Shown: positions 25,999-35,318, counted from the stretch's first letter. The stretch is DNA of 64,000 bases from an uncultured Dyadobacter sp. (GCF_946482605.1 NZ_CAMLSE010000003.1:248001-312000), one strand, 5' to 3'. The notes: generated by a model not told the origin, from the letters alone. Numbers and translations are program-made.

Positions 25999-26637
25999 TT
26001 ACAGTGGTCCCGGCTCCCTCATCTTTCTCGCCAGGTCCACCACATTGTTCACACCCATTTTCTCAAAAATGCGCGCCTTGTAGGTGCTCACGGTATTGGA
26101 CTGGATATCCAGCTGGGCGGCGATTTCCTTTACCCATTTGCCTGCGATCAGCAGTTCGGTGATCTCCCGTTCGCGGCTTGAGAGACTTTTGGCACCAAAC
26201 GGCCGTTTCCGCGACTGTTTGCCGAAAGTAACCACATTCAGCAGGCGTTCCTGCACAGCCGGGCTTACATAGCGGCTCCTTTTAACGACCGTCGCAATGG
26301 CTTTGGCAGTTTCTGCCTTCTCGGCGGTTTTGGGAAGAAAGCCGTTTGCCCCCGCAGCAATGAAATGCAGGGCATTCTGTTGTTCATCGGCCGCAGAGCA
26401 AATCAGGATCGGGGTTTCTGACTGAAATTTCCTGATGCGTCCCACCATTGCCGCCCCCTGGCTGCCGGGTATATCGATATCGAGCAGTATCAGATCGTAC
26501 TGACCGCCGCTTATACAACTCATGGCTTGATCGAAGCTTTCTGCCTCGTCAATGGCCGTCTGACCATATAACTCGTGCAGCACAATTTTCATGCTCATCC
26601 GGACCAGAAAGTGATCTTCAACTATAAGGATGTTCAT
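25999..26637 (-). CDS. NarL/LuxR-family response regulator (orphan)
   Basis: 212 residues from the ATG at 26637, where the receiver domain begins (MNILIVEDH). Receiver with acidic ED at 7-8, phospho-Asp 53 in LILLDIDIPG and Lys in FLPKTAEKAE. The C-terminal LuxR helix-turn-helix is complete (LSSREREITELLIAGKWVKEIAAQL, then SNTVSTYKARIFEKMGV). No histidine kinase gene is adjacent, so its partner lies elsewhere. It stands between ada and the DsbA-family gene, same strand, with its own 340-bp upstream region. Targets unknown. Confidence 0.93.
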   Translation of the reverse strand: MNILIVEDHFLVRMSMKIVLHELYGQTAIDEAESFDQAMSCISGGQYDLILLDIDIPGSQGAAMVGRIRKFQSETPILICSAADEQQNALHFIAAGANGFLPKTAEKAETAKAIATVVKRSRYVSPAVQERLLNVVTFGKQSRKRPFGAKSLSSREREITELLIAGKWVKEIAAQLDIQSNTVSTYKARIFEKMGVNNVVDLARKMREPGPL

Positions 26638-26977
26638 TACCTGGAAAACGTAAGAATAGTAAGACAACAAATAAAATGAATTGTAGTAATAATTCTAATA
26701 AAATCATACATCAAAAGCAAACTTTTATCCATATACGCATTCAGCCGCGGGCTGTTCCCGGGTTCGCCCATCCCGTGAGCAAAGGCGGGTAGCGGCTTGC
26801 GCCCCGTTCCACAACGCTCACAATGTGCGGCTTGCATAGCACCCAGCGCTTGCTGGGCCCGACCGGGCAACAAAAAAAGCTCCCGGGACTACCGGAGTGC
26901 GGCAGGTACCAGGAGCATGCAATTCCCTTTTAAATCAGCCTTGGGGGCCATGTGATCGCAGGCGCTGTAACGCGGCG
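26638..26977. other. Gene-free region between the LuxR regulator and the DsbA-family gene
   Basis: No credible gene in 340 bp. It holds the minus-strand terminator at 26872-26916 and a perfect 6-bp hairpin CCCAGC-GCTT-GCTGGG at 26842-26857 of unknown meaning. The 100 bp next to the regulator are AT-rich and probably contain its promoter, but no TAnnTTTG match was found. Confidence 0.5.
26872..26916 (-). terminator. Intrinsic terminator of the DsbA-family gene
   Basis: On the minus strand GCTCCTGG (26916-26909) pairs with CCGGGAGC (26886-26879), 8 bp with one G-T pair, followed directly by seven T (26878-26872). It lies 62 bp after the stop codon at 26978. Confidence 0.65.
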
Positions 26978-27895
26978 CTATTTCCGCATCCAGAGGCTCC
27001 CGTTCTTAGTGACCAGTTTGGTCAGGTGCCCCGCGTCGGTCAGGGTTTGAAGCAATGCTTCGCTGCGTGTCCGATCCGTTCGGGATAATTCTGAAAATTC
27101 GCGGGATGTAAGTGTCGGGAATTGTGCGAACAATTTCTCCCAGGCCGGATCGATGGCTGTCGGCGTAGCGCCGGGCAGCAGCCCGATCAATGTATTTTCA
27201 TATACCGTGAACGGCTTGGTTCCGTAGACCTTCTCCTGCCTACCCGCGGCGTTTGAGAAAAACAGGGTAGGAAAACCCCTTACACCCAGCTGCCTGGCCA
27301 GGTCCAGGTCCTGCCGGAAAAGTGCAGGCGCGCCATCGTGATAGTCTCTTTCGAACCGACCGGTATCCAGGCCGGTTTTCTGAGCAGCGGACAGCAGATG
27401 CTCCCATTTCGCTATATTCTTTTTTTGAAGAAATACCATTTCCCTGACTTCCCGCAGAAATGTCAGCGCCAGCTTTTCTCCCTGTAATTGAGCAGCTTTG
27501 AAGGCAATCGAGGGAGGATAGGACGAATCCAGCGGATCTTCCAGCCAGACATCACCGTCGATCGGCATATCGTAATGCAGGCTCACTTCGTCCCAGTGAC
27601 CGGCGACATCGGACGGTTTGCTGATGCCTCCACTATTGTAACTCCAATCGGGAAGGAGGCCTCCCATGCGGTATTCGATGTCGAAATAAGCCCCGTAGCT
27701 GAGTTTGAGTTTGCGTAGCTGCGGTTCGATCCCCCAGCATGAAGAGCAGATCGGATCGGTAAAATAAATGATTTTTATGGCCTTTTGATGGATCTGAACG
27801 GGACCGTCTGCTGTTAGTGGAGCAGCAGTGCCAGGCATTTCACAAATACCGGACTCAATGTCGCAGAGAAGCGGGTTATTAGGTTGATTTTCCAT
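26978..27895 (-). CDS. DsbA-family thioredoxin-fold protein (FrnE/SpxH-like), cytoplasmic
   Basis: 305 residues without a signal peptide. The thioredoxin-type active site is C50-S-S-C53 in FTDPICSSCWGIEP; the helical insert (YPPSIAFKAAQLQGEKLALTFLREVREMVF) and the cis-Pro loop (GVRGFPTLFF) are those of DsbA/FrnE proteins. Similar cytoplasmic proteins act as disulfide isomerases or as ClpXP adaptors for Spx (SpxH/YjbH); which applies here cannot be decided. The last 80 residues form a separate helical part. Transcribed divergently from an HxlR regulator with a palindrome in the shared 89-bp gap, so redox-linked control is likely. Confidence 0.88.
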   Translation of the reverse strand: MENQPNNPLLCDIESGICEMPGTAAPLTADGPVQIHQKAIKIIYFTDPICSSCWGIEPQLRKLKLSYGAYFDIEYRMGGLLPDWSYNSGGISKPSDVAGHWDEVSLHYDMPIDGDVWLEDPLDSSYPPSIAFKAAQLQGEKLALTFLREVREMVFLQKKNIAKWEHLLSAAQKTGLDTGRFERDYHDGAPALFRQDLDLARQLGVRGFPTLFFSNAAGRQEKVYGTKPFTVYENTLIGLLPGATPTAIDPAWEKLFAQFPTLTSREFSELSRTDRTRSEALLQTLTDAGHLTKLVTKNGSLWMRK

Positions 27896-27929
27896 AGATT
27901 GAGATTAAAAACGAACTGAATTGTTTTAC

Positions 27930-27959
27930 AAAGTTCGCCTCACATTCATAATCAGTCAA
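27930..27959 (-). promoter_or_regulatory. Candidate promoter of the DsbA-family gene
   Basis: Minus strand: TTG (27959-27957), 19-bp spacer, GAACTTTG (27937-27930), one base off TAnnTTTG. The start would be about 30 bp before the ATG. The palindrome at 27961-27980 directly abuts the -33 element. Confidence 0.4.
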
Positions 27960-27960
27960 T

Positions 27961-27980
27961 TAGTCAGATTTTTCTGACTA
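27961..27980. promoter_or_regulatory. Palindromic operator candidate for the HxlR regulator
   Basis: TAGTCAGA and TCTGACTA form a perfect 8-bp inverted repeat with a TTTT spacer, 5 bp before the hxlR-type ATG at 27985 and next to the -33 element of the divergent gene. A third, direct copy of the TCAGTCA core lies at 27952-27958. The geometry fits a dimeric winged-helix repressor controlling both genes. Confidence 0.5.
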
Positions 27981-27984
27981 CCGG

Positions 27985-28311
27985 ATGGCACTTACAGATC
28001 ATGTCATGAAGAATAATGAAAACGAGCCTGGCGAATGCCCGGCGGAAGCTATCCTGAGACAATTGTCGGGCAAATGGAAGCCGCAGATTTTCAGAATCGC
28101 ATTGCGCGAGCCGGTACGTTTCAATGCATTGCTCCGTCAGTTGGAAGGATCCAATAAACAGTCTATCGCTACTGCGTTACGGGAAATGGAAGAGCAGGAG
28201 CTGATCGAAAAAACGATCGTGAAGGAAAAACCCCTGCACATCGAATACACCTTATCCGGGAAGGGCAAGGCACTTGTGCCTATATTCAGGCAACTGGAAG
28301 ATTTATCATAA
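27985..28311 (+). CDS. HxlR-family winged-helix transcriptional regulator
   Basis: 108 residues (101 if the ATG at 28006 is used). The HxlR signature is clear: CPAEAILRQLSGKWKPQIF near the start, RFNALLRQLEGSNKQSIATALREMEEQ as the recognition region, and the wing IEYTLSGKGKALVPIFRQL. The N-terminal Cys (C18 in the long form) directly before Pro matches the redox- or quinone-sensing Cys of YodB-type members. Small dimeric repressor, probably of itself and the divergent DsbA-family gene, through the palindrome between them. The sensing role is inferred from that Cys and the context. Confidence 0.92.
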   Translation: MALTDHVMKNNENEPGECPAEAILRQLSGKWKPQIFRIALREPVRFNALLRQLEGSNKQSIATALREMEEQELIEKTIVKEKPLHIEYTLSGKGKALVPIFRQLEDLS

Positions 28312-28338
28312 TAACTTCTTAACCAAAATTTTACACCT

Positions 28339-28388
28339 AAAAGGGCCATCCACGTAGCCTGAGCGGATAGCGCGGATAGCCCTTTTTG
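28339..28388. terminator. Bidirectional terminator between the HxlR and susD genes
   Basis: AAAAGGGC (28339-28346) pairs with GCCCTTTT (28379-28386), with T runs on both strands and a long loop. It separates the convergent genes ending at 28311 and 28421. Confidence 0.5.
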
Positions 28389-28420
28389 ATTATTGCTGCA
28401 CACGGTCAAGCGGCATTCTG

Positions 28421-30001
28421 CTAGTAGCCCGGGTTTTGCGTCATGTTCGGGTTACCCTCCATTTCCCGGGCCGGAATGGGCCATAGATAATCTTTCATCG
28501 AGAATGTCCGGGTTTCTACATTGACCGCCTTTTTGGTTTTGGGATTAATTGCCCCTTCGACGATCCCATTCATCACCTTTTCGCCGATTTTCCATCTTCT
28601 CATATCAAACAGCCGGCTTCCTTCAAAGGCCAGTTCGACCCGGCGCTCGCGTTGGTAAAGCTCCCTGATCTTCGCTTCGGAATTATAAACCGCTCCATTT
28701 ACACTCGGCATTTTGGCCCGGTTCCGGATCTGATTAAGGTATTTGATCACGTCGGGGTCATTCCATTTGCCGCTTTCCACCAACGCTTCCACATACATCA
28801 GGAGCAGGTCCGCGTAGCGGTACACCATGTAGTCGAGTGACCCGCCTTTGCCTTTATCGGCCAGGTCGACGTATTTTCTGAGCCAGTAGCCGGTTTTGGA
28901 AGAATAAATGGCCGCCAGCCTGTTCGGGTTGTTGGGCGAATCGTCCCAGGGGTCCAGGTTCCCATAGTAGGTCGAGCCGGGATAGGCGATGGTAGCGTCC
29001 ATCCGCGGGTCCCGGTTAGACCTGTAATTTGGATTCTGTTTGTAAATTTCCGCGCTGTCCGCACCAAGCTCCGTCAGGGTTTTGCCTTGCCTGGTTTCGT
29101 ATGCATTTACCAGGGAGCCGGTTGGGTTGAGGCATGCATTACCGCCCAGGTAACCCGGCGCGCTCCGGTAAAAACTATCATTATTCCCGGCCTGCCTGAT
29201 AAATATCCGTTCCTCGTTGACCTGCCCTTCATAATTGAACAGAGTTACATAGTTCGGATGCAGCTTATAAAGGTTCATATCAATAACCTGCCTGGCTGCG
29301 GCTACGGCCTGGGCGTACTGGCGGTTGTTGAGCAATGCCACGGTCTTCATGGTGTAGCAGGCTCCTTTGGTGATCCTTTTCACGTCGTTGATCGGATAGG
29401 CGGCGGGCAGATCCGCGGAGGCGGCATCCAGTTCTGCTACAACAAAGTCCACGATTTCCTGCCTTGAATTCTTTTTCAGGTCCGTTTCGGTAGGCAGAAC
29501 GACCGTTGTTACGATAGGAACCTCGCCGTAATACAGAAAAAGGTCCAGGTGAAGCCAGGCCCGCAATGCCCGTGCCTCCGCAAAATACCGCTTCTTCAAC
29601 CCGGGTTCGATCAATGCTTTTCCGGCGTGTTCCAGGAACCGGTTGGCGCGGCGGATGGCAATGTAATTTTCCTCCCAAACCGGCTGCACCGCATACCAGT
29701 CGCCGCCCCGCATTTGCGAATTTGCATTGCCCAGGGCGATGGTATTGACCTCCCCGAAGAAATTGGCATACCAGACCGCATTGTCGGTCATGCCCTCGAA
29801 GGTGATCCTGGTATTTCTCCTGTACTGAAACTGGCCCGTGGGCACCTGTTCGTAGATCGCATTGAGTGCCGTGTTGATCTCTCCTTCCGTGTTCCAGAAA
29901 TTCTCGTCCGTGGTAGCGGTCGGATGGTCCTTGGTCAGGAATTCATCATTGCAGGAACTCAGCAAGAACAGGGTTAGCAATAAAATATAGGTCCTTCTCA
30001 T
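28421..30001 (-). CDS. SusD/RagB family surface glycan-binding lipoprotein
   Basis: 526 residues. Lipobox LLSSC puts the anchor Cys at 17, followed by NDEFLTKDHPTATTDENFW. Family landmarks include KRYFAEARALRAWLHLDLF, a YRYADLLLMYVEALVESG segment, RERRVELAFEGSRLFDMRRW and a closing LWPIPAREMEGNPNMTQNPGY. It is the last gene of the sigma/FecR/SusC/SusD locus, 13 bp after susC. Ligand unknown; FecI/FecR-controlled SusCD pairs are often linked to host- or fungal-type glycans, but nothing here fixes that. Confidence 0.95.
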   Translation of the reverse strand: MRRTYILLLTLFLLSSCNDEFLTKDHPTATTDENFWNTEGEINTALNAIYEQVPTGQFQYRRNTRITFEGMTDNAVWYANFFGEVNTIALGNANSQMRGGDWYAVQPVWEENYIAIRRANRFLEHAGKALIEPGLKKRYFAEARALRAWLHLDLFLYYGEVPIVTTVVLPTETDLKKNSRQEIVDFVVAELDAASADLPAAYPINDVKRITKGACYTMKTVALLNNRQYAQAVAAARQVIDMNLYKLHPNYVTLFNYEGQVNEERIFIRQAGNNDSFYRSAPGYLGGNACLNPTGSLVNAYETRQGKTLTELGADSAEIYKQNPNYRSNRDPRMDATIAYPGSTYYGNLDPWDDSPNNPNRLAAIYSSKTGYWLRKYVDLADKGKGGSLDYMVYRYADLLLMYVEALVESGKWNDPDVIKYLNQIRNRAKMPSVNGAVYNSEAKIRELYQRERRVELAFEGSRLFDMRRWKIGEKVMNGIVEGAINPKTKKAVNVETRTFSMKDYLWPIPAREMEGNPNMTQNPGY

Positions 30002-30014
30002 AGTTCAGTTGCGT

Positions 30015-33000
30015 TTAGAATTTGACATTCAATCCTACGGTGAAAACCTTCATCATCGGGTAGTTCGCTTCGCTTCCCCTTGTTTCAGGGTCAAAGTATT
30101 TCATTTTGCTCAGCGTGATCGCATTCTGGGCGTTCACAAACACCCGGAGGTTGCTGATCCTCATCTTTTTTACCAGCTCCGGTTTGAAATTATAACCCAG
30201 CTGAATGTACTTCACGCGCAGGAATGCGGCGTTGGTGAGCCAGTAATCGGCGGGAAGGACATTGTTGCCCGGCGCGGGCGCAAGCCTTGGAAACATCGCG
30301 TCCGGATTCTGTGGGGTCCAGTAATCGGTCTGAAACTGCATGGGCGTTCCCCCGTCGAAATTGGAGGTCACATTCAGCGGTGTCTGATACCTTCCGGTGT
30401 AGTAGGCCAGGCTTTTGGTGAAACCATTAACCTGCGTTTCAAGCGAAAACCTTTTATAGGCAAAGTTCAGGTTTGCAAAGTAGCTGCCCTGGGGATTGGG
30501 ATTACCTGATATGACCTTGTCGGCCTTGTCGATGTTCTTATCTCCATTGATATCCAGGTATTTAATGTCGCCGATCTGCTGTCCGGGCAATAGGGTCGCC
30601 CCGCCGTCGATGTCCTTCTGGGTCAGCAAGCCGTCCGTTTTGTATAAATAATAGCTATTGACCGGATGGCCAACTTCATTGATATCCAACCCATTGCCTC
30701 CAATATAGGGCCCACCTCGGAGCGATAGGATCTTGTTGCTGTAATACGAATACCCGGCACTGGCGTTCATTTCGAAATCCCTGTTGAAGGTCTTCGAATA
30801 GTTGAGCATCAATTCCCAGCCCTTATTGGATACCGAACCGGAGTTGATCGGGAGCGTAGCCACACCGGACGAAAGCGACAATGGCGGCGTGAGCAGGATG
30901 TTATCCGTTGTTTTACTGAACCAGTCTATCGTCAGGCCGAGGTTTTGAAACAGCCTGATATCGGTTCCGATATCCAGCATTTTGACCGTTTCCCAGGTAA
31001 TTTCAGGGTTTCCGATCGAGGTTTCCGTCCCGTTCCCGCCATTGATCAGACTTTGATAACGATACAGCTCATTGACGTCATCGTTTCTGCCGTTGTTGCC
31101 CATCAGGCCATAGGAAGCCCGCAGTTTGAAACTGCTTATAAAACCGACATTTTTCAAAAATTCCTCATTATGTACGTTCCAGCCCAGGGCAACCGAGGGA
31201 AACGTTCCCCATTTATGGCCGGGACCGAATTTGGAAGAACCGTCGGTCCGCACCGTGCTTTCGAGCAGGTATTTATTATTAAAAACATAATTGAACTTGA
31301 CGAAATAGGATGCCAGGTTCGCCTGGTCAAAATTGGAAATAAAGTTCGCCTCCCGTGAGAGCCCGCCTATCGCGTACAAAAAGTGCTTTCCGTAGGTTTG
31401 GGAAAACTCAAGATTGGACGACAAATAGTTGTAAGTGCTCCTGCCCACAGTGGAACCTTTGGAATTGCCATAGGTGAAAACGAGGTTCCCGGTGTAGTAG
31501 TCCAGAAAATTGTAGGAATTACGGTTATCCAGATAGCCATTCGAGTTGACACGGTACAGGTACTGGCCTCTTATTTTCAGCTCCGGGGTGATCTGCCATA
31601 CCGGCTGAAAATTGATATTGATCTGGTCGGATTTGTTCTGAGCATATCCTCCCCTTTCCAGCTCGGCCATCGGGTTCATCATTTCCCCAAAATTGCCATA
31701 AGCCTGGTAGCCATCGTCTTTCAGCGGGTATTTCGGGACAATGTTCGGTGGTGTCGTGTAAACCAGGTGAAGCGAATTGCCGAACCTGACCAGTTCCGAG
31801 CGGTTTCTTCCCCTGGTGGCCACGAGGTCCAGCAGCATCGAAACATTTTTGGTGAGCGTAACCCCGGTATTGGCGCGGAATGAGAACCTTTCATAATCGC
31901 GCTTGAACGTCAACCCGTCCTGGTACAGATAGTTACCGCTCACCGCAAAGCGGGCCAGTTCATTGCCGCCCGAGATACTGACCGAATGGCTCTGGATGAC
32001 GGGGTTCTTTTTCAGCATCAGTTCCGACCAGTTCGTATTCGGATAGCTGACCGGGTCGCTGCCTTCGATCGTCTTCTGGATGGTGGTCTCGCTGTAAGGT
32101 TCCAGGCCTCCGATGTTGGCATAAGCTTCGTTCACCATGGTCATGTACTTGGGCGCATCCACGAACTTGGGAAGATAGGTCGCATTCTGAACGCCGCCGT
32201 ACCCGTCGTAGGTCACGGAGAGTTTGCCGGGAATACCTCTTTTGGTGGTCACCAGAATCACCCCGTTTGCTGCGCGCGCACCATAAATGGACGCTGCCGC
32301 CGCGTCTTTCAGCACGGTAATGCTTTCGACGGTGGTCGGATCAACGGAATTGATATCGAAAGGGACGCCGTCGACCAGGACCAGGGGCGACGAATTTCCG
32401 ATGGTAGAAATGCCCCGGATCAGGATATTGGAACGATCCTCCCCCGCCATGCCGCTGCCCTGCATGACGGTGAGCCCGGTGACACCGCCCTGCAATGCCT
32501 GCGACAGCTGGGTGATCGGCTTGTTGGCCACGGCCGCTTTCACATCCAGCTTTCCGATCGCATTGGCCAGGTTCCGCGCTTTCTGCTCGGAATAGCCGGT
32601 AACCACCACCTCGTTCAATGCTGTGTTTTGTTCAGCTAGAGATACCACCAGGTTTTTGGAACCGGACACGACGATCTCTTTGGCGTCCAGGCCGATGAAT
32701 GTAAAGACGAGCACCTCGCCATTCCGCACCGGGATCTCAAAATTCCCATTGACATCCGTAGTAACCCCACGCGTCGTGTTCTTGATCTGGACCGTCACTC
32801 CCGGCAATGCAACGGGCGGTTCCCGGTTGTCGAAAACCTGCCCTTTGATCATGAAACTACTGTCAGGAAGCGCACCCGAGAGCTTATGGTCGCCTTTGCC
32901 CGATGTTTTTGAATCGGTATTTTTAAGAGCGCCCCGTTTCAGCAGGATCGTGTTGCGGCTCGATAGTTTGAAAGTAATGCCCAGCGGTTCCAACATCCCT

Positions 33001-33293
33001 TTCAGAACAGTTTCCAGGCGGCTATCCGCATCGTGCACGGACACTTTGCGGTCGGCATCGATGATCTGGTGGCTGTAAACGAACCTTACATTGACCTGCT
33101 TTTCAATTTTTTCCAGTACCTGATCGAGTGCCATTCCGGTAACTGTTATTGATATACGTTGATTCAGGATATTCTGTTTGTCGGGGACCTTCGCCTGTGT
33201 AGTGCCCATCAGGAGAACGCCAAGTATCATTTGCCCGATCGAGACCGCTGCCAGACGAGCCCGGACCATGACGGTGTTTCGGCTTTTTTGCAT
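30015..33293 (-). CDS. SusC/RagA transporter with N-terminal STN signalling domain
   Basis: 1092 residues, longer than the other SusC proteins here because of an extra STN (secretin/TonB N-terminal) domain at about 45-118 (ISITVTGMALDQVLEKIEKQ through KLSSRNTILLKR). This domain contacts FecR in the periplasm and reports transport to an ECF sigma factor. Then come a carboxypeptidase-regulatory-like domain (about 150-225; GVTVQIKNTTRGVTTDVNG), the TonB-box region NEVVVTGYSEQKARN, the plug (IRGISTIGNSSPLVLVDG; VLKDAAAASIYGARAANG) and a barrel ending in GLNVKF. The STN domain and the sigma/FecR genes upstream show a transport-coupled signalling system. The sequence before the plug is otherwise ordinary. 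Confidence 0.96.
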   Translation of the reverse strand: MQKSRNTVMVRARLAAVSIGQMILGVLLMGTTQAKVPDKQNILNQRISITVTGMALDQVLEKIEKQVNVRFVYSHQIIDADRKVSVHDADSRLETVLKGMLEPLGITFKLSSRNTILLKRGALKNTDSKTSGKGDHKLSGALPDSSFMIKGQVFDNREPPVALPGVTVQIKNTTRGVTTDVNGNFEIPVRNGEVLVFTFIGLDAKEIVVSGSKNLVVSLAEQNTALNEVVVTGYSEQKARNLANAIGKLDVKAAVANKPITQLSQALQGGVTGLTVMQGSGMAGEDRSNILIRGISTIGNSSPLVLVDGVPFDINSVDPTTVESITVLKDAAAASIYGARAANGVILVTTKRGIPGKLSVTYDGYGGVQNATYLPKFVDAPKYMTMVNEAYANIGGLEPYSETTIQKTIEGSDPVSYPNTNWSELMLKKNPVIQSHSVSISGGNELARFAVSGNYLYQDGLTFKRDYERFSFRANTGVTLTKNVSMLLDLVATRGRNRSELVRFGNSLHLVYTTPPNIVPKYPLKDDGYQAYGNFGEMMNPMAELERGGYAQNKSDQININFQPVWQITPELKIRGQYLYRVNSNGYLDNRNSYNFLDYYTGNLVFTYGNSKGSTVGRSTYNYLSSNLEFSQTYGKHFLYAIGGLSREANFISNFDQANLASYFVKFNYVFNNKYLLESTVRTDGSSKFGPGHKWGTFPSVALGWNVHNEEFLKNVGFISSFKLRASYGLMGNNGRNDDVNELYRYQSLINGGNGTETSIGNPEITWETVKMLDIGTDIRLFQNLGLTIDWFSKTTDNILLTPPLSLSSGVATLPINSGSVSNKGWELMLNYSKTFNRDFEMNASAGYSYYSNKILSLRGGPYIGGNGLDINEVGHPVNSYYLYKTDGLLTQKDIDGGATLLPGQQIGDIKYLDINGDKNIDKADKVISGNPNPQGSYFANLNFAYKRFSLETQVNGFTKSLAYYTGRYQTPLNVTSNFDGGTPMQFQTDYWTPQNPDAMFPRLAPAPGNNVLPADYWLTNAAFLRVKYIQLGYNFKPELVKKMRISNLRVFVNAQNAITLSKMKYFDPETRGSEANYPMMKVFTVGLNVKF

Positions 33294-33500
33294 AATTTTG
33301 AATTAGGTTTTGTGTTCTTCATATCAGAGTTACAAACCTCCTCCATGGCCATTTTGAAGCATACCCGGTGTACGAGACCGGATCATGACGACCGCATTGG
33401 AGATGTCAGTTGAGCCGGTAATGTCTTAGCATTGCCGGCTTGTTTTGCAGGAGACATTCTATTTCATAGGCATCGTTGAGTTAGGTGGTCAAGAATCGCT

Positions 33501-34562
33501 TTATTTTTCGCAGCCTTCGGAGTAAACCGAAACCACGCCGTTCTGCATATCGAACCGCGCGCCCAGCACCTCACAGATCATCTGCAATTTCTCCCGGATC
33601 GGTTCATCACCCAGCCGGGCCGTGATGTTACACTTCGCCGTGATTTCGCGATCAAACCGGATCGTCACACCATAGGCAAGTTCCAGGGCTTTGAAAACAT
33701 CTTTCACGGGACTTTTCTTAAATGCAAAATACTGATTTTCAATAGGAAGCCCGATCAGCACAGGTTCATTTACATCCCGCTTTGCGAGTTCGCTGCTCTC
33801 CCGGTCGAGCGAGACGAGCTGGTTGGGGTTCAATGTCAGGCGGTGCCTGCCTGTGTCCTTGCCCTGGCTATGTACCGAAATTTCCACCGTCCCGGTTTTC
33901 ACGACCAGCTGCACCTGCTTCTCTTTTTCGTTGGCTTTAATGCTGAAACTCGTTCCGGTCACTTTCGTCAGCATTTCGCCGGAGTAGATGTAAAAAGGCT
34001 GGTCCGGGTTCTTCTGCACCTCAAAAAACGCTTCCCCAAGCATGACTACCTCCCGCTTATTTGCAGCAAATACATTCGGATAACTGATCCGCGCCGCTTT
34101 TTTGAGTATCACGGAACTGCCGTCGGGCAAGGTCACCAGCTTCGCTTTTTCACCGGTATTGATGATTTCGGTAATGGCGACCCTTCCTTGCTGTGTGAGG
34201 ATGGCATTGTAGGGTGTCGACGACAGCCGTTTCCAGTAGTACCCGCCAAAACCCAGCGTTAGCAACAGCACAGCGGCAACCTGGAACCACCTTCCTCGCC
34301 ACCAGGCCCGGGCTTCTCTTTCGCGCGTCACATGGTCCAGCAGAATGGATTTCCTCGACGCAACCTCCTGCTCAGGAACATCGTGCAGTTCGCCACGTAC
34401 CATGAGCAGTATCTCCCTGGCCTGTTCGATGTTCTCGGCCTGGGAGGGTGTGTTTTCGACGACCGTCCCCCAGTACGCATCTGCTTCACCTTTATAAACC
34501 CATTTACGGAAATCCAGGTCATCGACCCAGTCCTTCACCTCGAAGTTCTTATAATTATTCAT
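33501..34562 (-). CDS. FecR-family anti-sigma factor
   Basis: 353 residues from the ATG at 34562; an in-frame upstream extension has no anti-sigma features. The cytoplasmic N-terminal part (1-90) should hold the sigma factor; it is followed by one membrane segment (about 92-110, FQVAAVLLLTLGFGGYYW). The periplasmic FecR domain (about 130-230) shows KLVTLPDGSSVILKKAARISYP, REVVMLGEAFFEVQ and a VTGTSFSIKAN segment. The C-terminal STN-like (DUF4974) part reads YFAFKKSPVKDVFKALELAYG. It relays the state of the STN-SusC transporter to the ECF sigma factor encoded upstream. 207 bp separate it from that susC gene. Confidence 0.94.
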   Translation of the reverse strand: MNNYKNFEVKDWVDDLDFRKWVYKGEADAYWGTVVENTPSQAENIEQAREILLMVRGELHDVPEQEVASRKSILLDHVTREREARAWWRGRWFQVAAVLLLTLGFGGYYWKRLSSTPYNAILTQQGRVAITEIINTGEKAKLVTLPDGSSVILKKAARISYPNVFAANKREVVMLGEAFFEVQKNPDQPFYIYSGEMLTKVTGTSFSIKANEKEKQVQLVVKTGTVEISVHSQGKDTGRHRLTLNPNQLVSLDRESSELAKRDVNEPVLIGLPIENQYFAFKKSPVKDVFKALELAYGVTIRFDREITAKCNITARLGDEPIREKLQMICEVLGARFDMQNGVVSVYSEGCEK

Positions 34563-34672
34563 GGAATTGTTAAAAAATCCTCTTCTGGCACGATGAGTGA
34601 TCGTCTGCCATTCCATACCCATGACCTTTGAAAAAATTTCGAAAAAAAATTTGAAACCCTTCAATGAGGGCC

Positions 34673-35275
34673 TCAGACCACAAAATCGATGATCATCGTC
34701 AGCAGAATGGTTTTGTAGTTCCAGTACTTCCGGAGTTTCAGCAGGCCGTAATGGATGTAGTTGGCGACCGCCTGCCGCTGTAAGCCCATGACATGGGCAA
34801 TTTCTTCATGGGAAAGGTCTTCGTAATATTTCAGATACAGGGCCTCCCGCTGCCTTTTGGGAAGCATCTCCATGCCGTTGACCAGGCGGCTGCTGTTCAG
34901 TGCTTCGGTTTCATTCACGATCCAGCTCAGCTCCGAAGTAATGTCATTCGAAAACAGTTCATCGTCCGCCGGCAGGCCCGAGAACCTCGATTGTTTTTTA
35001 AGCCGCGCGAGCAGGTTGTTCCGCAAGGACTGAAAGAGATAGGGCTTAATCGAGATGATGTGGCCCAGCTTCTCCCGCTTCTCCCAGATTTCCAGGAACA
35101 GGTCCTGTATACAATCTTTGATCAGATCCTTGTCCGAAGCGAACCGGGTGCCGTAGTGATAAAGCGCATTGAAATGGTGATCGAACAGGTCACCAAAGGC
35201 CGTAACGTCCCCTTCACAGAACATGGACCAGCGTTCGGACCAATGGGAATCATGTAAATATGCTGCTTGTTTCAC
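34673..35275 (-). CDS. ECF RNA polymerase sigma factor, FecI-like
   Basis: 200 residues from a GTG at 35275. The only in-frame ATG before the conserved region is at 35224 and would cut off a WSERWSMF segment that aligns with the family start, so an upstream non-ATG start is preferred; a TTG at 35332 is also open but lies inside a palindrome. Region 2 (GDVTAFGDLFDHHFNALYHY; DLIKDCIQDLFLEIWEKRE) and region 4 (LPKRQREALYLKYYEDLSHE, EIAHVMGLQRQAVANYIHYG) are complete. The C-terminus ends in a hydrophobic ILLTMIIDFVV tail. With the FecR gene 110 bp downstream and STN-SusC beyond, it should direct transcription of the susCD genes. Confidence 0.92.
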   Translation of the reverse strand: MKQAAYLHDSHWSERWSMFCEGDVTAFGDLFDHHFNALYHYGTRFASDKDLIKDCIQDLFLEIWEKREKLGHIISIKPYLFQSLRNNLLARLKKQSRFSGLPADDELFSNDITSELSWIVNETEALNSSRLVNGMEMLPKRQREALYLKYYEDLSHEEIAHVMGLQRQAVANYIHYGLLKLRKYWNYKTILLTMIIDFVV

Positions 35276-35318
35276 GCAAATCCGGGACAAAACTTCACAT
35301 CGATCCGCAAGAGACCAC

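Noticed and set aside
26842..26857. Hairpin CCCAGC-GCTT-GCTGGG as a terminator
   Set aside because: No T run follows on either strand; the real terminator is at 26872-26916.
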